Shown here piece after piece: positions 18,365 through 27,426 of a stretch of DNA of 64,000 nt. The notes beneath the pieces were generated by a model. That model was given only the letters and a program-made list of their open reading frames with translations. It had not been told where the DNA came from and did not search any database. Location: contig NZ_BDAX01000016.1 of NCBI RefSeq assembly GCF_001612665.1, forward strand, positions 1 through 64,000, written 5' to 3'. The stretch comes from Nocardia alba NBRC 108234. GTDB taxonomy: Bacteria > Actinomycetota > Actinomycetes > Mycobacteriales > Mycobacteriaceae. The position numbers were made by a program, and so were the translations under genes. How positions within the stretch are numbered: the stretch's first letter is position 1; every line of letters begins with the position of its first letter.

Positions 18365-20590
18365 ATGTCCATCGAGAACGACCTCGCTCCACCTCCCGCG
18401 GACCACTCGTCGACCGAGTCGTCGCGTCCCGCGTGGCAACAGACGCTGCTGCGTCACGATCTACCCGCCTCCATCGTGGTGTTCCTGGTGGCACTGCCGC
18501 TGTCGCTGGGCATCGCGGTCGCCTCCGGCGCGCCGATCGCCGCGGGCCTCGTCGCCGCGGTGATCGGCGGCGTGGTCGCGGGCCTGCTCGGCGGCTCGGT
18601 GCTGCAGGTCAGCGGTCCCGCCGCGGGCCTGACCGTGGTCGTCGCCGAGTCCATCGCGCAATTCGGTTGGCGCGTAACCTGTTTCATCGTCGTCGCCGCG
18701 GGCGTGCTGCAGATCCTGTTCGGGCTCAGCCGGATCGCGCGGGCCGCGCTCGCCGTCGCCCCCGTGGTGGTCCACGCCATGTTGGCCGGCATCGGCATCA
18801 CCATCGCCCTGCAGCAGATCCACGTGCTGCTCGGCGGTTCCTCGCACAGCACCGCGCTGCGCAATCTGACCGAACTCCCTGGGCAACTGCTCGCGCTGCA
18901 CGGTGGTGACGCGCTCGTCGGCGCCGTGGTGATCGCGGTGATGCTCGGCTGGAAACACGTTCCACCGAAGCTGCGCGCGGTGCCCGGTGCGCTGGTAGCG
19001 GTGCTGGCGGGCACCCTGCTCTCCCTCGGCCTGCCCGAGGTCGAGCGTATCGCCCTGAGCGGGTCGGTCTTCGACGCGCTCGGCCTGCCGGAACTGCCCT
19101 CGGGCAACTGGTCCGCCGTCGCGATGATGGTGCTGACCATCGCGTTGATCGCCAGCGTGGAGAGCCTGCTCTCGGCCGTCGCGGTGGACAAGATGCACAC
19201 CGGCCCGCGCACCGGTTTCGATCGGGAACTCATCGGCCAGGGCACCGCGAACATCATCTCTGGCCTGGTCGGTGGTCTGCCGATCACCGGCGTGATCGTG
19301 CGCAGCGCCACCAATGTGGGGGCAGGCGCGCGCACCAGGGCTTCTACGGTTCTGCACGGACTCTGGATACTGCTCTTCTCGGTGGCCCTGGTCGGTCTGG
19401 TGGAACAGATCCCCAAGGCCGCGTTGGCCGGACTGCTCATCGTGATCGGCATGCAGCTGCTGAAACTGGCCCACATCCGATTGGCCCGGCGCACCGGTGA
19501 CCTGCTGATCTACGTGGTGACCGTGCTCGGCGTGGTGTTCACCAACCTGCTCGAGGGCGTGGTCATCGGCCTCGGCCTCGCGTTCGGGTTGCTGCTGTGG
19601 CGGGTCGTGCGCGTGCAGGTGACGGCGGCTCCGCTGCCCGACGGACGCTGGCAGGTCCACATCGACGGGTCGTGCACCTTTCTCGCCCTGCCGAAGCTGT
19701 CGGGTGAGCTGGCGAAGGTGCCCGCGGGCGTCGACGTCACCGTAGAGATGACCGTCGACTTCCTCGACCACGCCGCGTTCGAGGCGATCGAGGCGTGGCA
19801 GCATCAGCAGGAAAGCGGCGGTGGCCGTGTCGATTTCGTCGAAATCGGCAGTGCCCGCATGGCCGATACCCCGGCCGCGCCGCCGACCCGCGGCTTCGGT
19901 CGCGCCGCCATCGACGAGATCCTCGGGCCGTGGCGGCACCGCAAGTCCGGCGGCGACGCGGTGACCGCGGGCGTGGCGGCCTACCATCGCGGCCACGCGC
20001 ACGTCGTGCGATCGCACCTGGACGGGCTGCACGACAGTCAGGACCCGGACTCGTTCTTCCTGACCTGCTCGGATTCGCGGATCGTGCCCAACGTGATCAC
20101 CCACAGCGGTCCCGGTGACCTGTTCACCGTGCGCAATGTCGGCAACCTGGTGCCGGTCAGCGGTGACGATTCCGTCGAAGCGGCACTGAGTTTCGCGTTG
20201 GACAGTCTCGCGGTGCGCTCGGTGGTGGTGTGTGGGCATTCCTCGTGCGGGGCGATGAAGGCGGTCCATTCCGCCGCCGATACCGCGGGCGGCCTGAGCT
20301 CCTGGCTGCGGCACGCCCAGCCGACCCTGCGGCGTTTCCTCGCGGGCCATCCCGTGGCCGCCGCGGCCGCGGCGGCCGGGTACGGCGAGGTGGATCAGCT
20401 GAGCATGGTCAATGTCGCCGTGCAGCTGGAGACGCTGGGACGCAATCCCGCGGTGCGCCGTGCGATGACCGAGCGTGGGCTGGTGGTGTCGGGGCTGTTC
20501 TTCGACATCGCGACATCGCGGGTGCTCGAGGTGACCCTCGACGGAGTGGGCGCGATCGACGATCACGCCGGACTCACCGTCACCGGTTGA
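18365..20590 (+). CDS. SulP-family transporter fused to beta-carbonic anhydrase (copy 2)
   Basis: A 741-residue paralog of the preceding gene with the same domain order. The SulP region begins at LPASIVVFLVALPLSLGIAV; the carbonic anhydrase zinc ligands are Cys568 (CSDSR), His625 and Cys628 (CGHSSC). Both catalytic sites look intact. The 13 bases CCGGCGAAGGAGA in front of the start are identical in both copies, so the duplication included the ribosome-binding region. The roughly 220-bp gap with its own leader suggests separate transcription is possible. Confidence 0.92.
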   Translation: MSIENDLAPPPADHSSTESSRPAWQQTLLRHDLPASIVVFLVALPLSLGIAVASGAPIAAGLVAAVIGGVVAGLLGGSVLQVSGPAAGLTVVVAESIAQFGWRVTCFIVVAAGVLQILFGLSRIARAALAVAPVVVHAMLAGIGITIALQQIHVLLGGSSHSTALRNLTELPGQLLALHGGDALVGAVVIAVMLGWKHVPPKLRAVPGALVAVLAGTLLSLGLPEVERIALSGSVFDALGLPELPSGNWSAVAMMVLTIALIASVESLLSAVAVDKMHTGPRTGFDRELIGQGTANIISGLVGGLPITGVIVRSATNVGAGARTRASTVLHGLWILLFSVALVGLVEQIPKAALAGLLIVIGMQLLKLAHIRLARRTGDLLIYVVTVLGVVFTNLLEGVVIGLGLAFGLLLWRVVRVQVTAAPLPDGRWQVHIDGSCTFLALPKLSGELAKVPAGVDVTVEMTVDFLDHAAFEAIEAWQHQQESGGGRVDFVEIGSARMADTPAAPPTRGFGRAAIDEILGPWRHRKSGGDAVTAGVAAYHRGHAHVVRSHLDGLHDSQDPDSFFLTCSDSRIVPNVITHSGPGDLFTVRNVGNLVPVSGDDSVEAALSFALDSLAVRSVVVCGHSSCGAMKAVHSAADTAGGLSSWLRHAQPTLRRFLAGHPVAAAAAAAGYGEVDQLSMVNVAVQLETLGRNPAVRRAMTERGLVVSGLFFDIATSRVLEVTLDGVGAIDDHAGLTVTG

Positions 20591-20634
20591 CGATGCCGCG
20601 ACCGGGCGGCGGACGGACTCGTAGGCTGGAAATC

Positions 20635-21117
20635 ATGACCAGCGATCCGACCGCCGCCGAGCGTGTCACCGACGGCCCCGACTCCGCGGACGAGAAGTCC
20701 GCTGCCGAGCCGGGGCGGTGGAAGGAACGCGGGCGCGCCTTCCGCGCGCACATCGCCCAGCGCCCTACTCTCGACCTCGGCTACCGCATCGTCGTCGGCG
20801 TGGTCGGTGGGCTGGTCCTGCTCGTCGGGATCGTCACGATCCCGTACCCCGGACCCGGCTGGGCGCTGGTGTTCGCGGGATTCGGCATTCTGGCCACCGA
20901 GTTCGTCTGGGCCCACCACACCCTGACCTGGGTGCGCGGCAAGTACCGGATCGTCATGGACTGGTACACCTCGCGCGGCTGGTTCATCAAGGTGCTCGGC
21001 GCGGTGGGCACCTTCGCCCTCGTCGTCGCGACGCTGTGGCTGCTCGGTACTTTGTCAATGGTCGCAGGGTGGATCGGAGTCGATTGGCCATGGTTGCACA
21101 GTCCCCTGATGTCGTGA
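20635..21117 (+). CDS. PGPGW-family (TIGR02611-like) membrane protein
   Basis: A small membrane protein of 160 residues with unknown function. Seen: a charged N-terminal region of about 50 residues, a TM segment followed by the signature IPYPGPGWALVFAGFGILA, then an amphipathic stretch and a second hydrophobic region (AVGTFALVVATLWLLGTL). The motif defines the actinobacterial PGPGW family. ATG 20635 lies shortly after the second SulP-CA gene; its end overlaps the next gene by 28 bp. Confidence 0.85.
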   Translation: MTSDPTAAERVTDGPDSADEKSAAEPGRWKERGRAFRAHIAQRPTLDLGYRIVVGVVGGLVLLVGIVTIPYPGPGWALVFAGFGILATEFVWAHHTLTWVRGKYRIVMDWYTSRGWFIKVLGAVGTFALVVATLWLLGTLSMVAGWIGVDWPWLHSPLMS

Positions 21118-21785
21118 GCACGGTTCCCGGCGGCGCATTGCTCGATCCCGTCTGGATCGCGGCGCGAATCGACGCGATGAGTCACACCTGGGGCACCGAT
21201 GTTCCCCGGGTCGCGGGGACGCTGTGGTGGTGCATGGTCGCCTCGACGCTGGTCGACCAGATCGCCGTCGCCTACGCGGCGGGTACGCCCGCTCCGGTCG
21301 CCGCGCTCGGCGAATTCGACTGCGTGGTCCGCCCCGACGGCGGCGTGGAACACGCGCGATTCCGCCGGGTGCCGGTCGACCGCAACGGGCGTTCGGTGCG
21401 CTCGGACGTGGGGGGCGAGACCGGCGCGGCCGCGGCCGACGAGGTCGCCACCGCCCTGCGCGACACCCTGACCGCCGTGATCTCCCAGGTCGCGGCCGTG
21501 TCGGGCGCCGGGATCCCGGCGCTGTGGGCGGTCGTCGCCGACGCGATCGGCAACCGGGCGCTGGACGCGGGCTCCCCGGACGCGGCGATCCGGCTGGCCG
21601 CCGACGTGGGCGCACGGCTGCCCACACCGCGGTTCGTCACCGTCGCGGGCCGCACCTTCGTCCGCCGCGCCTCCTGCTGCCTGGTCTACGAAACGCCCGG
21701 TGGCCAGATGTGCACGAGTTGCCCGAAACGCTCGCCCGCCGATCGGGCGGATCGATTGGCTGCCGCGGCGCGCACCCGGATCTGA
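21090..21785 (+). CDS. FhuF-like [2Fe-2S] ferric-iron reductase-type protein
   Basis: A 231-residue protein whose C terminus carries CC-x10-C-x2-C (Cys196, 197, 208 and 211), the unusual [2Fe-2S] ligand pattern of FhuF siderophore-iron reductases. The rest is helical without other motifs, as in that family. ATG 21090 has GGAG ten bases upstream and overlaps the previous gene; GTG 21114 is an alternative. It may release iron from siderophores; no transporter is adjacent. Confidence 0.8.
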   Translation: MVAQSPDVVSTVPGGALLDPVWIAARIDAMSHTWGTDVPRVAGTLWWCMVASTLVDQIAVAYAAGTPAPVAALGEFDCVVRPDGGVEHARFRRVPVDRNGRSVRSDVGGETGAAAADEVATALRDTLTAVISQVAAVSGAGIPALWAVVADAIGNRALDAGSPDAAIRLAADVGARLPTPRFVTVAGRTFVRRASCCLVYETPGGQMCTSCPKRSPADRADRLAAAARTRI

Positions 21786-21970
21786 CCCGCTGTTCGGATC
21801 CGCCCGCGACGGCCGCGCGTCCCGGCGCCTCGTCGCGGTCGTTGATCCGCGCGTGGTCCTAGGTCCATCGACACGACGCCTTCGCGCTCCCGATAGCATG
21901 GGCGGGCGCGGGAAGGACCCCGCGAGAACTGCCGGATCGGCCCGGCACCGAAGTCAAGGAGAGCATCCCC

Positions 21971-24034
21971 GTGAGCACCTCTGCACCCATCAGTCCGGTC
22001 GCCCTCGTTCGAGTGCAGGCCGGGACTACGGCGGGTGCGGCGATCCGGGAAGCGGGTTTGCCCACCAAGGGCCCCGACACTGTCGTGGTCGTGCGCGATG
22101 TCGACGGCGCGCTCAAGGATCTGTCCTGGATTCCGGACGAAGACGCCGACGTCGAGCCGGTCGCCGCGAACAGCGAGGACGGGCGCAGCGTGATCCGGCA
22201 CTCGGCGGCGCACGTGCTGGCCCAGGCGGTGCAGCAGGAGTTCCCCGACGCGAAACTCGGCATCGGCCCGCCGATCAAGGACGGCTTCTACTACGACTTC
22301 CAGGTCGACAAGCCCTTCACTCCCGAGGATCTGGCCAAGCTGGAATCGCGGATGAAGAAGATCATCAAAGGCGCGCAACGCTTTTCGCGTCGCGTCGTCG
22401 AGATCGACGAAGCCCGGGTCGAGCTGGCGAAGGAGCCGTTCAAGCTCGAGCTGATCAGCGACAAGTCCGGTATCGACGATCCCGAGATCATGGAGGTCGG
22501 CGGCAACGAGCTGACCATCTACGACAACCTCGACCCGCGCACCGGCGAGAAGCTGTGGGCCGACCTGTGCCGCGGCCCGCACATCCCCACCACCAAGTTC
22601 ATCCCCGCCTTCAAGCTCACCCGCTCCTCGGCCGCCTATTGGCGTGGCGACCAAGACCGCGAGGACCTGCAGCGCGTGTACGGCACCGCGTGGGAATCCG
22701 CCGAGGCGATGGACACCTACCTGGAGCTGCTGGCCGAGGCCGAGCGCCGCGATCACCGCAAGCTGGGCCTCGAGCTGGACCTGTTCTCCTTCCCCGACGC
22801 GCTCGGTTCGGGTCTGCCGGTGTTCCACCCCAAGGGCGGCATCATCCGCAAGGAGATGGAGGAGTACTCGCGTCAGCGCCACGTCGACGCGGGCTACGAG
22901 TTCGTCAACACCCCCCACCTCACCAAGGGGCACCTGTACGAGATCTCGGGCCACCTCGAGTGGTACAAGGACGGCATGTTCCCGGCCATGCACCTGGACG
23001 CCGAGCTCAACGAGGACGGCACCGTCCGCAAGCCCGGCCAGGACTACTACGTCAAGCCGATGAACTGCCCGATGCACAACCTGATCTTCGGCGCGCGCGG
23101 CCGCTCCTACCGTGAGCTGCCGCTGCGGATGTTCGAGTTCGGTTCGGTGTACCGCTACGAGAAGTCCGGCGTGATCCACGGCCTGACCCGCGTGCGTGGC
23201 ATGACCCAGGACGACGCGCACATCTACTGCACCAAAGAGCAGATGCACGCCGAGCTCACCAGCACCCTGCAGTTCGTCCTCGGCCTGCTGAAGGACTACG
23301 GCCTCGACGACTTCTACCTCGAGCTGTCCACCAAGGACCCGAAGAAGTACGTGGGCTCGGACGAACTCTGGGCCGAGGCCACCGAAACCCTCGAGAAGGT
23401 CGCCGAGGCATCCGGCCTCGACCTGGTACCCGACCCCGGCGGCGCCGCGTTCTACGGTCCGAAGATCTCCGTGCAGGTCAAGGACGCGCTGGGCCGCACC
23501 TGGCAGATGTCGACCGTGCAGCTCGACTTCAACCTGCCCGATCGATTCGACCTCGAGTACACCGCCTCCGACGGCACCAAGCAGCGCCCGGTGATGATCC
23601 ACCGCGCCCTGTTCGGCTCGATCGAACGGTTCTTCGGCGTGCTCACCGAGCACTACGCCGGTGCGTTCCCCGCCTGGCTCTCACCGGTGCAGGTCGTCGG
23701 CATCCCGGTGGCGGAGAACTTCGTCCCGCACCTGGACTCGGTGATCGAGCGGTTGCGCGACGCGGGCGTGCGGGCCCAAGTGGACCGCAGCGACGACCGG
23801 ATGCAGAAGAAGATCTTCAACCAGACCGCGCAGAAGGTGCCGTTCATGCTGCTGGCGGGCGCGCGTGATGTGGAAGCGAACGCGGTGAGCTTCCGGTTCC
23901 GCGACGGCACCCAGATCAACGGTGTGCCCGTCGCCGACGCGGTCGCCACCATCACCACCTGGATCGCCCACCGCGAGAACGCCTCACCCACCGCCGAGGG
24001 CTTCGAGATCATCTCCGCGGCGGCCGGCTCATGA
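21971..24034 (+). CDS. thrS: Threonyl-tRNA synthetase
   Basis: Charges tRNA-Thr. Its 687 residues show the usual layout: an N-terminal TGS domain (about 1-75), the editing domain with HSAAHVLAQAVQ (His motif) around residue 77, the class II catalytic core (motif 2 region RVRGMTQDDAHIYC) and a C-terminal anticodon-binding domain. GTG 21971 follows an AAGGAGA ribosome-binding site. It is the first gene of a run ending in the PIM genes; the HIT gene start overlaps its stop. No T-box was recognised in the 185-bp leader. Confidence 0.97.
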   Translation: MSTSAPISPVALVRVQAGTTAGAAIREAGLPTKGPDTVVVVRDVDGALKDLSWIPDEDADVEPVAANSEDGRSVIRHSAAHVLAQAVQQEFPDAKLGIGPPIKDGFYYDFQVDKPFTPEDLAKLESRMKKIIKGAQRFSRRVVEIDEARVELAKEPFKLELISDKSGIDDPEIMEVGGNELTIYDNLDPRTGEKLWADLCRGPHIPTTKFIPAFKLTRSSAAYWRGDQDREDLQRVYGTAWESAEAMDTYLELLAEAERRDHRKLGLELDLFSFPDALGSGLPVFHPKGGIIRKEMEEYSRQRHVDAGYEFVNTPHLTKGHLYEISGHLEWYKDGMFPAMHLDAELNEDGTVRKPGQDYYVKPMNCPMHNLIFGARGRSYRELPLRMFEFGSVYRYEKSGVIHGLTRVRGMTQDDAHIYCTKEQMHAELTSTLQFVLGLLKDYGLDDFYLELSTKDPKKYVGSDELWAEATETLEKVAEASGLDLVPDPGGAAFYGPKISVQVKDALGRTWQMSTVQLDFNLPDRFDLEYTASDGTKQRPVMIHRALFGSIERFFGVLTEHYAGAFPAWLSPVQVVGIPVAENFVPHLDSVIERLRDAGVRAQVDRSDDRMQKKIFNQTAQKVPFMLLAGARDVEANAVSFRFRDGTQINGVPVADAVATITTWIAHRENASPTAEGFEIISAAAGS

Positions 24035-24585
24035 GCGAGAACCTCGCCCCCGACGCCGGCTCGATCGTCGACGCCGGGGCGGGCCAGCCCGACCGGCTGC
24101 AACGGTTGTGGACGCCGTACCGGATGTCCTACATCACCGGTGAGGTGAAGCCCAAGGACGCCACCGGGCATCCGTTCACCGATATCCCCAAGATGTCGGA
24201 CGAGGACGGCCTGATCATCGCCCGCGGCGAGAACGTGTACGCCGTGCTCAACCTGTACCCGTACAACCCGGGGCACATGATGGTGGTGCCGTATCGCCGG
24301 GTTGCCGACCTGGAGGACCTCACGACCGCCGAGAGCGCGGAACTGATGGCCTTCACGCAGCGGGCCATTCGCGTGATGAAGCAGGTCTCGCGGCCCGCCG
24401 GATTCAACGTGGGACTCAACCTCGGTGGGGTGGCCGGTGGTTCGCTCGCCGACCACCTGCACCAGCACATCGTGCCGCGCTGGGGCGGGGACGCGAACTT
24501 CATCACCGTGGTCGGCGGGGTGAAGGTGATGCCGCAGTTGTTGCGCGAAACGCGGCAACTGCTCGCGCAGGCATGGGAGGCGTAG
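24031..24585 (+). CDS. HIT-family protein, Rv2613c-like AP4A phosphorylase
   Basis: A histidine-triad hydrolase/phosphorylase of 184 residues acting on diadenosine polyphosphates. Seen: HLHQH at 142-146, with NVYAVLNLYPYNPGHMMVVP upstream, as in the mycobacterial Ap4A phosphorylase Rv2613c, which occupies the same position in front of pgsA. It overlaps thrS by 4 bp. Its stop is embedded in a duplicated element before pgsA. Confidence 0.92.
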   Translation: MSENLAPDAGSIVDAGAGQPDRLQRLWTPYRMSYITGEVKPKDATGHPFTDIPKMSDEDGLIIARGENVYAVLNLYPYNPGHMMVVPYRRVADLEDLTTAESAELMAFTQRAIRVMKQVSRPAGFNVGLNLGGVAGGSLADHLHQHIVPRWGGDANFITVVGGVKVMPQLLRETRQLLAQAWEA

Positions 24586-24674
24586 ATGTGTGATCATCGC
24601 GAAGCCGTGCACATCGCAGCCGATCGGGTGCGGGTGTCCCGCGGGTTACAGGAGGCGTAGATGTGTGATCATCG
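24576..24674 (+). repeat. Short direct repeat at the HIT-pgsA junction
   Basis: The 24-base sequence starting GGAGGCGTAGATGTG occurs identically at 24576-24599 and 24651-24674. Each copy contains a Shine-Dalgarno, a TAG stop and an ATG. A second shared block (CGGGTGCGGGT..TCCCGC) follows each copy near 24626 and 24673. It looks like a tandem duplication of the gene junction with a later 20-odd-base deletion in the second copy. Confidence 0.85.
24586..24660 (+). CDS. Candidate 24-residue micro-ORF (MCDHREAV...)
   Basis: ATG follows the HIT stop immediately and is preceded by GGAGG with 5-base spacing, so it should be translated by coupling. It encodes 24 residues beginning MCDHR and ending GLQEA. 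No homology is recognised. The same first residues recur in the next micro-ORF. It may be an expressed leader peptide for pgsA or a by-product of the junction duplication. Confidence 0.35.
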   Translation: MCDHREAVHIAADRVRVSRGLQEA

Positions 24675-24708
24675 GGTGCGGGTCTCCCGCAGGTCGCAGG
24701 AGGAATAG
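24661..24708 (+). CDS. Candidate 15-residue micro-ORF (MCDHRVRV...)
   Basis: The ATG directly follows the stop of the first micro-ORF, again with GGAGG at 5-base spacing. It encodes MCDHRVRVSRRSQEE and stops five bases before the pgsA GTG; its last codons supply the AGGAGG for pgsA. Translation through here could couple HIT and pgsA expression. Function unknown. Confidence 0.35.
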   Translation: MCDHRVRVSRRSQEE

Positions 24709-24713
24709 AGACC

Positions 24714-25385
24714 GTGCTCAGCTTCTTCGGCCGCGAGACGTTCGCGAAAGCGACTGCGCCGCTGGGCAAAGCGCTCGTCAAGACGGGGCTCACCCCGGAC
24801 TCGATGACCCTGATCGGCACCGCGGCGACGATCGCCGCCGCGGTGACGTTGTTCCCCTCCGGACACCTGTTCTGGGGAACGATGGTGATCTGGCTGTTCG
24901 TCATGTTCGACATGCTCGACGGTGCGATGGCGCGCGCCCGCGGCGGCGGCACGAAGTACGGCGCTGTCCTCGACGCTACCTGTGACCGGGTGGCCGACGG
25001 CGCGATCTTCGCCGGACTGGCCTGGTGGGCGGTCTATCACGAGCACAGCAGGCAACTGCTGGCGCTGACGCTGATCGTGCTGGTCACCTCACAGGTGATC
25101 TCCTACGCCAAGGCGCGCGCCGAGGCGAGTGGCCTGTCCGCCGACGGTGGGCTCATCGAACGCCCGGACCGCCTGGTCATCGTGCTGGTCGGCGCCGGGC
25201 TCACCGGCATCGGCGGGCACTGGGGGCTCGACTGGCTCACCTGGGCGGTGTACGTGGCGATGTGGGTGCTGGCGGTGCTGAGCGTCGTGACGGTGTTCCA
25301 GCGGGTGCTGGCGGTGCGCAATTCGCCGGGCGCGCGGGTGGTCATCGCGCCGACGCCGCAGCCGGACGCGGGATCCGCCTCGTGA
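24714..25385 (+). CDS. pgsA: Phosphatidylinositol phosphate synthase (PgsA1-type)
   Basis: A CDP-alcohol phosphatidyltransferase that joins CDP-diacylglycerol and inositol phosphate, the first committed step to phosphatidylinositol and PIMs. Its 223 residues have about six TM segments. The full metal motif D66xxDGxxAR...G83xxxD87xxxD91 is present (FDMLDGAMARARGGG, YGAVLDATCD). GTG start with GAGG upstream. The gene order with the acyltransferase and pimA is that of mycobacteria, where the product was shown to be PgsA1. Confidence 0.94.
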   Translation: MLSFFGRETFAKATAPLGKALVKTGLTPDSMTLIGTAATIAAAVTLFPSGHLFWGTMVIWLFVMFDMLDGAMARARGGGTKYGAVLDATCDRVADGAIFAGLAWWAVYHEHSRQLLALTLIVLVTSQVISYAKARAEASGLSADGGLIERPDRLVIVLVGAGLTGIGGHWGLDWLTWAVYVAMWVLAVLSVVTVFQRVLAVRNSPGARVVIAPTPQPDAGSAS

Positions 25386-26305
25386 GCCTCACGGATCGGT
25401 TCAGCGACTGGGGATACGCGGCCGGTTGGGGTCTCGTGCGTTCGGCGCCGGAAGGGGTGGCGCGCAAGGTCTTCGATCTCGGCGCCGACCGCGCGGTGAA
25501 GAACGGCGGGCCGCAACAGCTGCGCCGCAATCTTTCGCGTGTACTCGGGGTGCCCGCCGACGAGGTGCCCGACGACCTGATGCGGGCCAGCATGCGCTCC
25601 TACGCCCGCTACTGGCGTGAGGCTTTCCGGCTGCCGTCGATGGACCACTCGACGATCGACTATTACGTCGGCGGTCTCGAGAACGTCGACGCCGGGCTGG
25701 CAGCGGGTCGCGGGCTGATTCTGGTGCTCCCGCACTCGGGCAACTGGGACATGGCCGGCGTGTGGTTGGTGCAGCACTACCAAACCTTCACCACGGTGGC
25801 CGAACGGCTGAAGCCCGAATCGCTGTTCGAGCGGTTCGTCGAATACCGCGAAAGCCTCGGTTTCGAGGTGTTCCCGCTGACCGGCGGCGAACAGCCGCCG
25901 TTCGCCGCGCTGGCCGAGCGGCTGCGCCAGAACCGGATCGTGTGCCTGATGGGCGAACGCGACCTCACCGGCAAGGGGGTGCCCGTCGACTTCTTCGGCG
26001 AGCGCACCTGGATGCCCGGCGGCGCCGCGAAACTGGCCATCGAGACCGGCGCCGCGCTGGTTCCCGTGCACGGCTGGTTCACCGTCGACGACGACGGCAC
26101 CGAGGGCTGGGGTTTGAAAGCCGAACCGGCCCTGGATGTTTCCGGTGGGGTGGCCGCCGCGACGCAGGCGCTCGCCGACCGGTTCGCCGCCAATATCGCC
26201 GAGCATCCGGCCGATTGGCACATGCTGCAACCGCTCTGGGAAGGCGATCTGTCGCCCGAACGGCTGTCGCGGATCACCGCGCAGCAGGCGGGAGGGCAGC
26301 CGTGA
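25382..26305 (+). CDS. PIM acyltransferase (PatA-like)
   Basis: A lauroyl/lipid A-type acyltransferase of 307 residues; the mycobacterial ortholog Rv2611c acylates the mannose of PIM1/PIM2. Seen: the catalytic HSGNWD (HxxxxD) and downstream GERDLTGKGVPVDFFG and WMPGGAAKLA blocks of the family. No signal peptide; it is probably membrane-associated on the inner face. It overlaps pgsA and pimA by 4 bp each (GTGA), so all three are co-translated. Confidence 0.92.
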   Translation: MSLTDRFSDWGYAAGWGLVRSAPEGVARKVFDLGADRAVKNGGPQQLRRNLSRVLGVPADEVPDDLMRASMRSYARYWREAFRLPSMDHSTIDYYVGGLENVDAGLAAGRGLILVLPHSGNWDMAGVWLVQHYQTFTTVAERLKPESLFERFVEYRESLGFEVFPLTGGEQPPFAALAERLRQNRIVCLMGERDLTGKGVPVDFFGERTWMPGGAAKLAIETGAALVPVHGWFTVDDDGTEGWGLKAEPALDVSGGVAAATQALADRFAANIAEHPADWHMLQPLWEGDLSPERLSRITAQQAGGQP

Positions 26306-27426
26306 GGATCGGCATGATCTGCCCGTATTCGTTCGATGTCCCCGGCGGTGTGCAGGCCCACGTGGTCGAGTTGGCCCGGGTGTTCATCGAACGCGGGCAC
26401 AAGGTGAGCGTGCTCGCCCCGGCCTCCGACGACACCCCGCTGCCCGACTTCGTCGTCTCGGCGGGTCGCGCGGTCGCGATTCCCTACAACGGGTCGGTGG
26501 CGCGGTTGTCGTTCGGACCCATGGCCTACACCAGGATTCGGCGCTGGATCGACAGCAACGACTTCGACGTGCTGCACATCCACGAACCCAACGCCCCGAG
26601 CCTGTCGATGCTGGCGCTCAAGATCGCCGAGGGGCCGATCGTGGCGACCTTCCACACCTCGACCACGAAGTCGTTGGTACTCAGTACTTTTCAAGGTGTG
26701 CTCCGCCCGTATCACGAGAAGATCAGTGGGCGGATCGCCGTGTCCGAGCTGGCCAGGCGCTGGCAGGTCGAGGCGCTGGGATCGGACGCGGTGGAGATCC
26801 CCAACGGGGTGGACGTGTCGGCGTTCGCGCGCGGTGAGCTACTGGCCGGATACCCGCGCGCGGGCCGCACGGTGCTGTTCCTCGGGCGCTACGACGAACC
26901 GCGCAAGGGCATGGACGTGCTGCTCGGCGCGCTGCCCGCGCTCATCGACCATCACCCCGACGTGCAGATCCTCATCGTCGGGCGCGGCGACGAGGACCGG
27001 TTGCGCCGCGAAGCCGGGGAGCACGCGGGGCATCTGCGGTTTCTCGGCCAGGTCTCCGACGAGGAGAAGGCCGCCGCGCTGCGCAGCGCCGACGTGTACG
27101 TGGCGCCCAATCTCGGTGGCGAGAGTTTCGGCATCATCCTGATCGAGGCGATGGCGGCGGGCACCCCGGTGGTCGCGAGCGAACTCGACGCCTTCCGTCG
27201 GGTGTTGCGCGACGGCACCGCGGGCCTGCTCACCCCGATCGGTGACTCCACCGCGCTGGCCACCGCCATCGACACGCTGCTCACCGACGACGCGGCGCGC
27301 GAACGTCTCGTCGACACCGCGACCCAGGTGGTCGCGGAGTACGACTGGCCGGTCGTGGCCGAACAGATCCTGCGGGTGTACGAGACCGTCACCGTCGGCG
27401 ACAACCGGGTCCGGGCCGCCGGATGA
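26302..27426 (+). CDS. pimA: Phosphatidylinositol alpha-mannosyltransferase
   Basis: A GT4 glycosyltransferase that adds the first mannose from GDP-mannose to phosphatidylinositol. Its 374 residues show the N-terminal PYSFDVPGGVQAHV glycine-rich loop, HEPNAPSLS, the mid motif FLGRYDEPRKGMDVLL and the C-terminal E-x7-E donor site (GESFGIILIEAMAAGTPVVA). GTG start with GGAGGG upstream. Position and motifs match mycobacterial PimA (Rv2610c). Confidence 0.95.
   Translation: MRIGMICPYSFDVPGGVQAHVVELARVFIERGHKVSVLAPASDDTPLPDFVVSAGRAVAIPYNGSVARLSFGPMAYTRIRRWIDSNDFDVLHIHEPNAPSLSMLALKIAEGPIVATFHTSTTKSLVLSTFQGVLRPYHEKISGRIAVSELARRWQVEALGSDAVEIPNGVDVSAFARGELLAGYPRAGRTVLFLGRYDEPRKGMDVLLGALPALIDHHPDVQILIVGRGDEDRLRREAGEHAGHLRFLGQVSDEEKAAALRSADVYVAPNLGGESFGIILIEAMAAGTPVVASELDAFRRVLRDGTAGLLTPIGDSTALATAIDTLLTDDAARERLVDTATQVVAEYDWPVVAEQILRVYETVTVGDNRVRAAG

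Noticed and set aside
21786..21970. T-box riboswitch in front of thrS
   Set aside because: No T-box consensus (TGGN-containing antiterminator) or specifier stem could be identified in the 185-bp leader.
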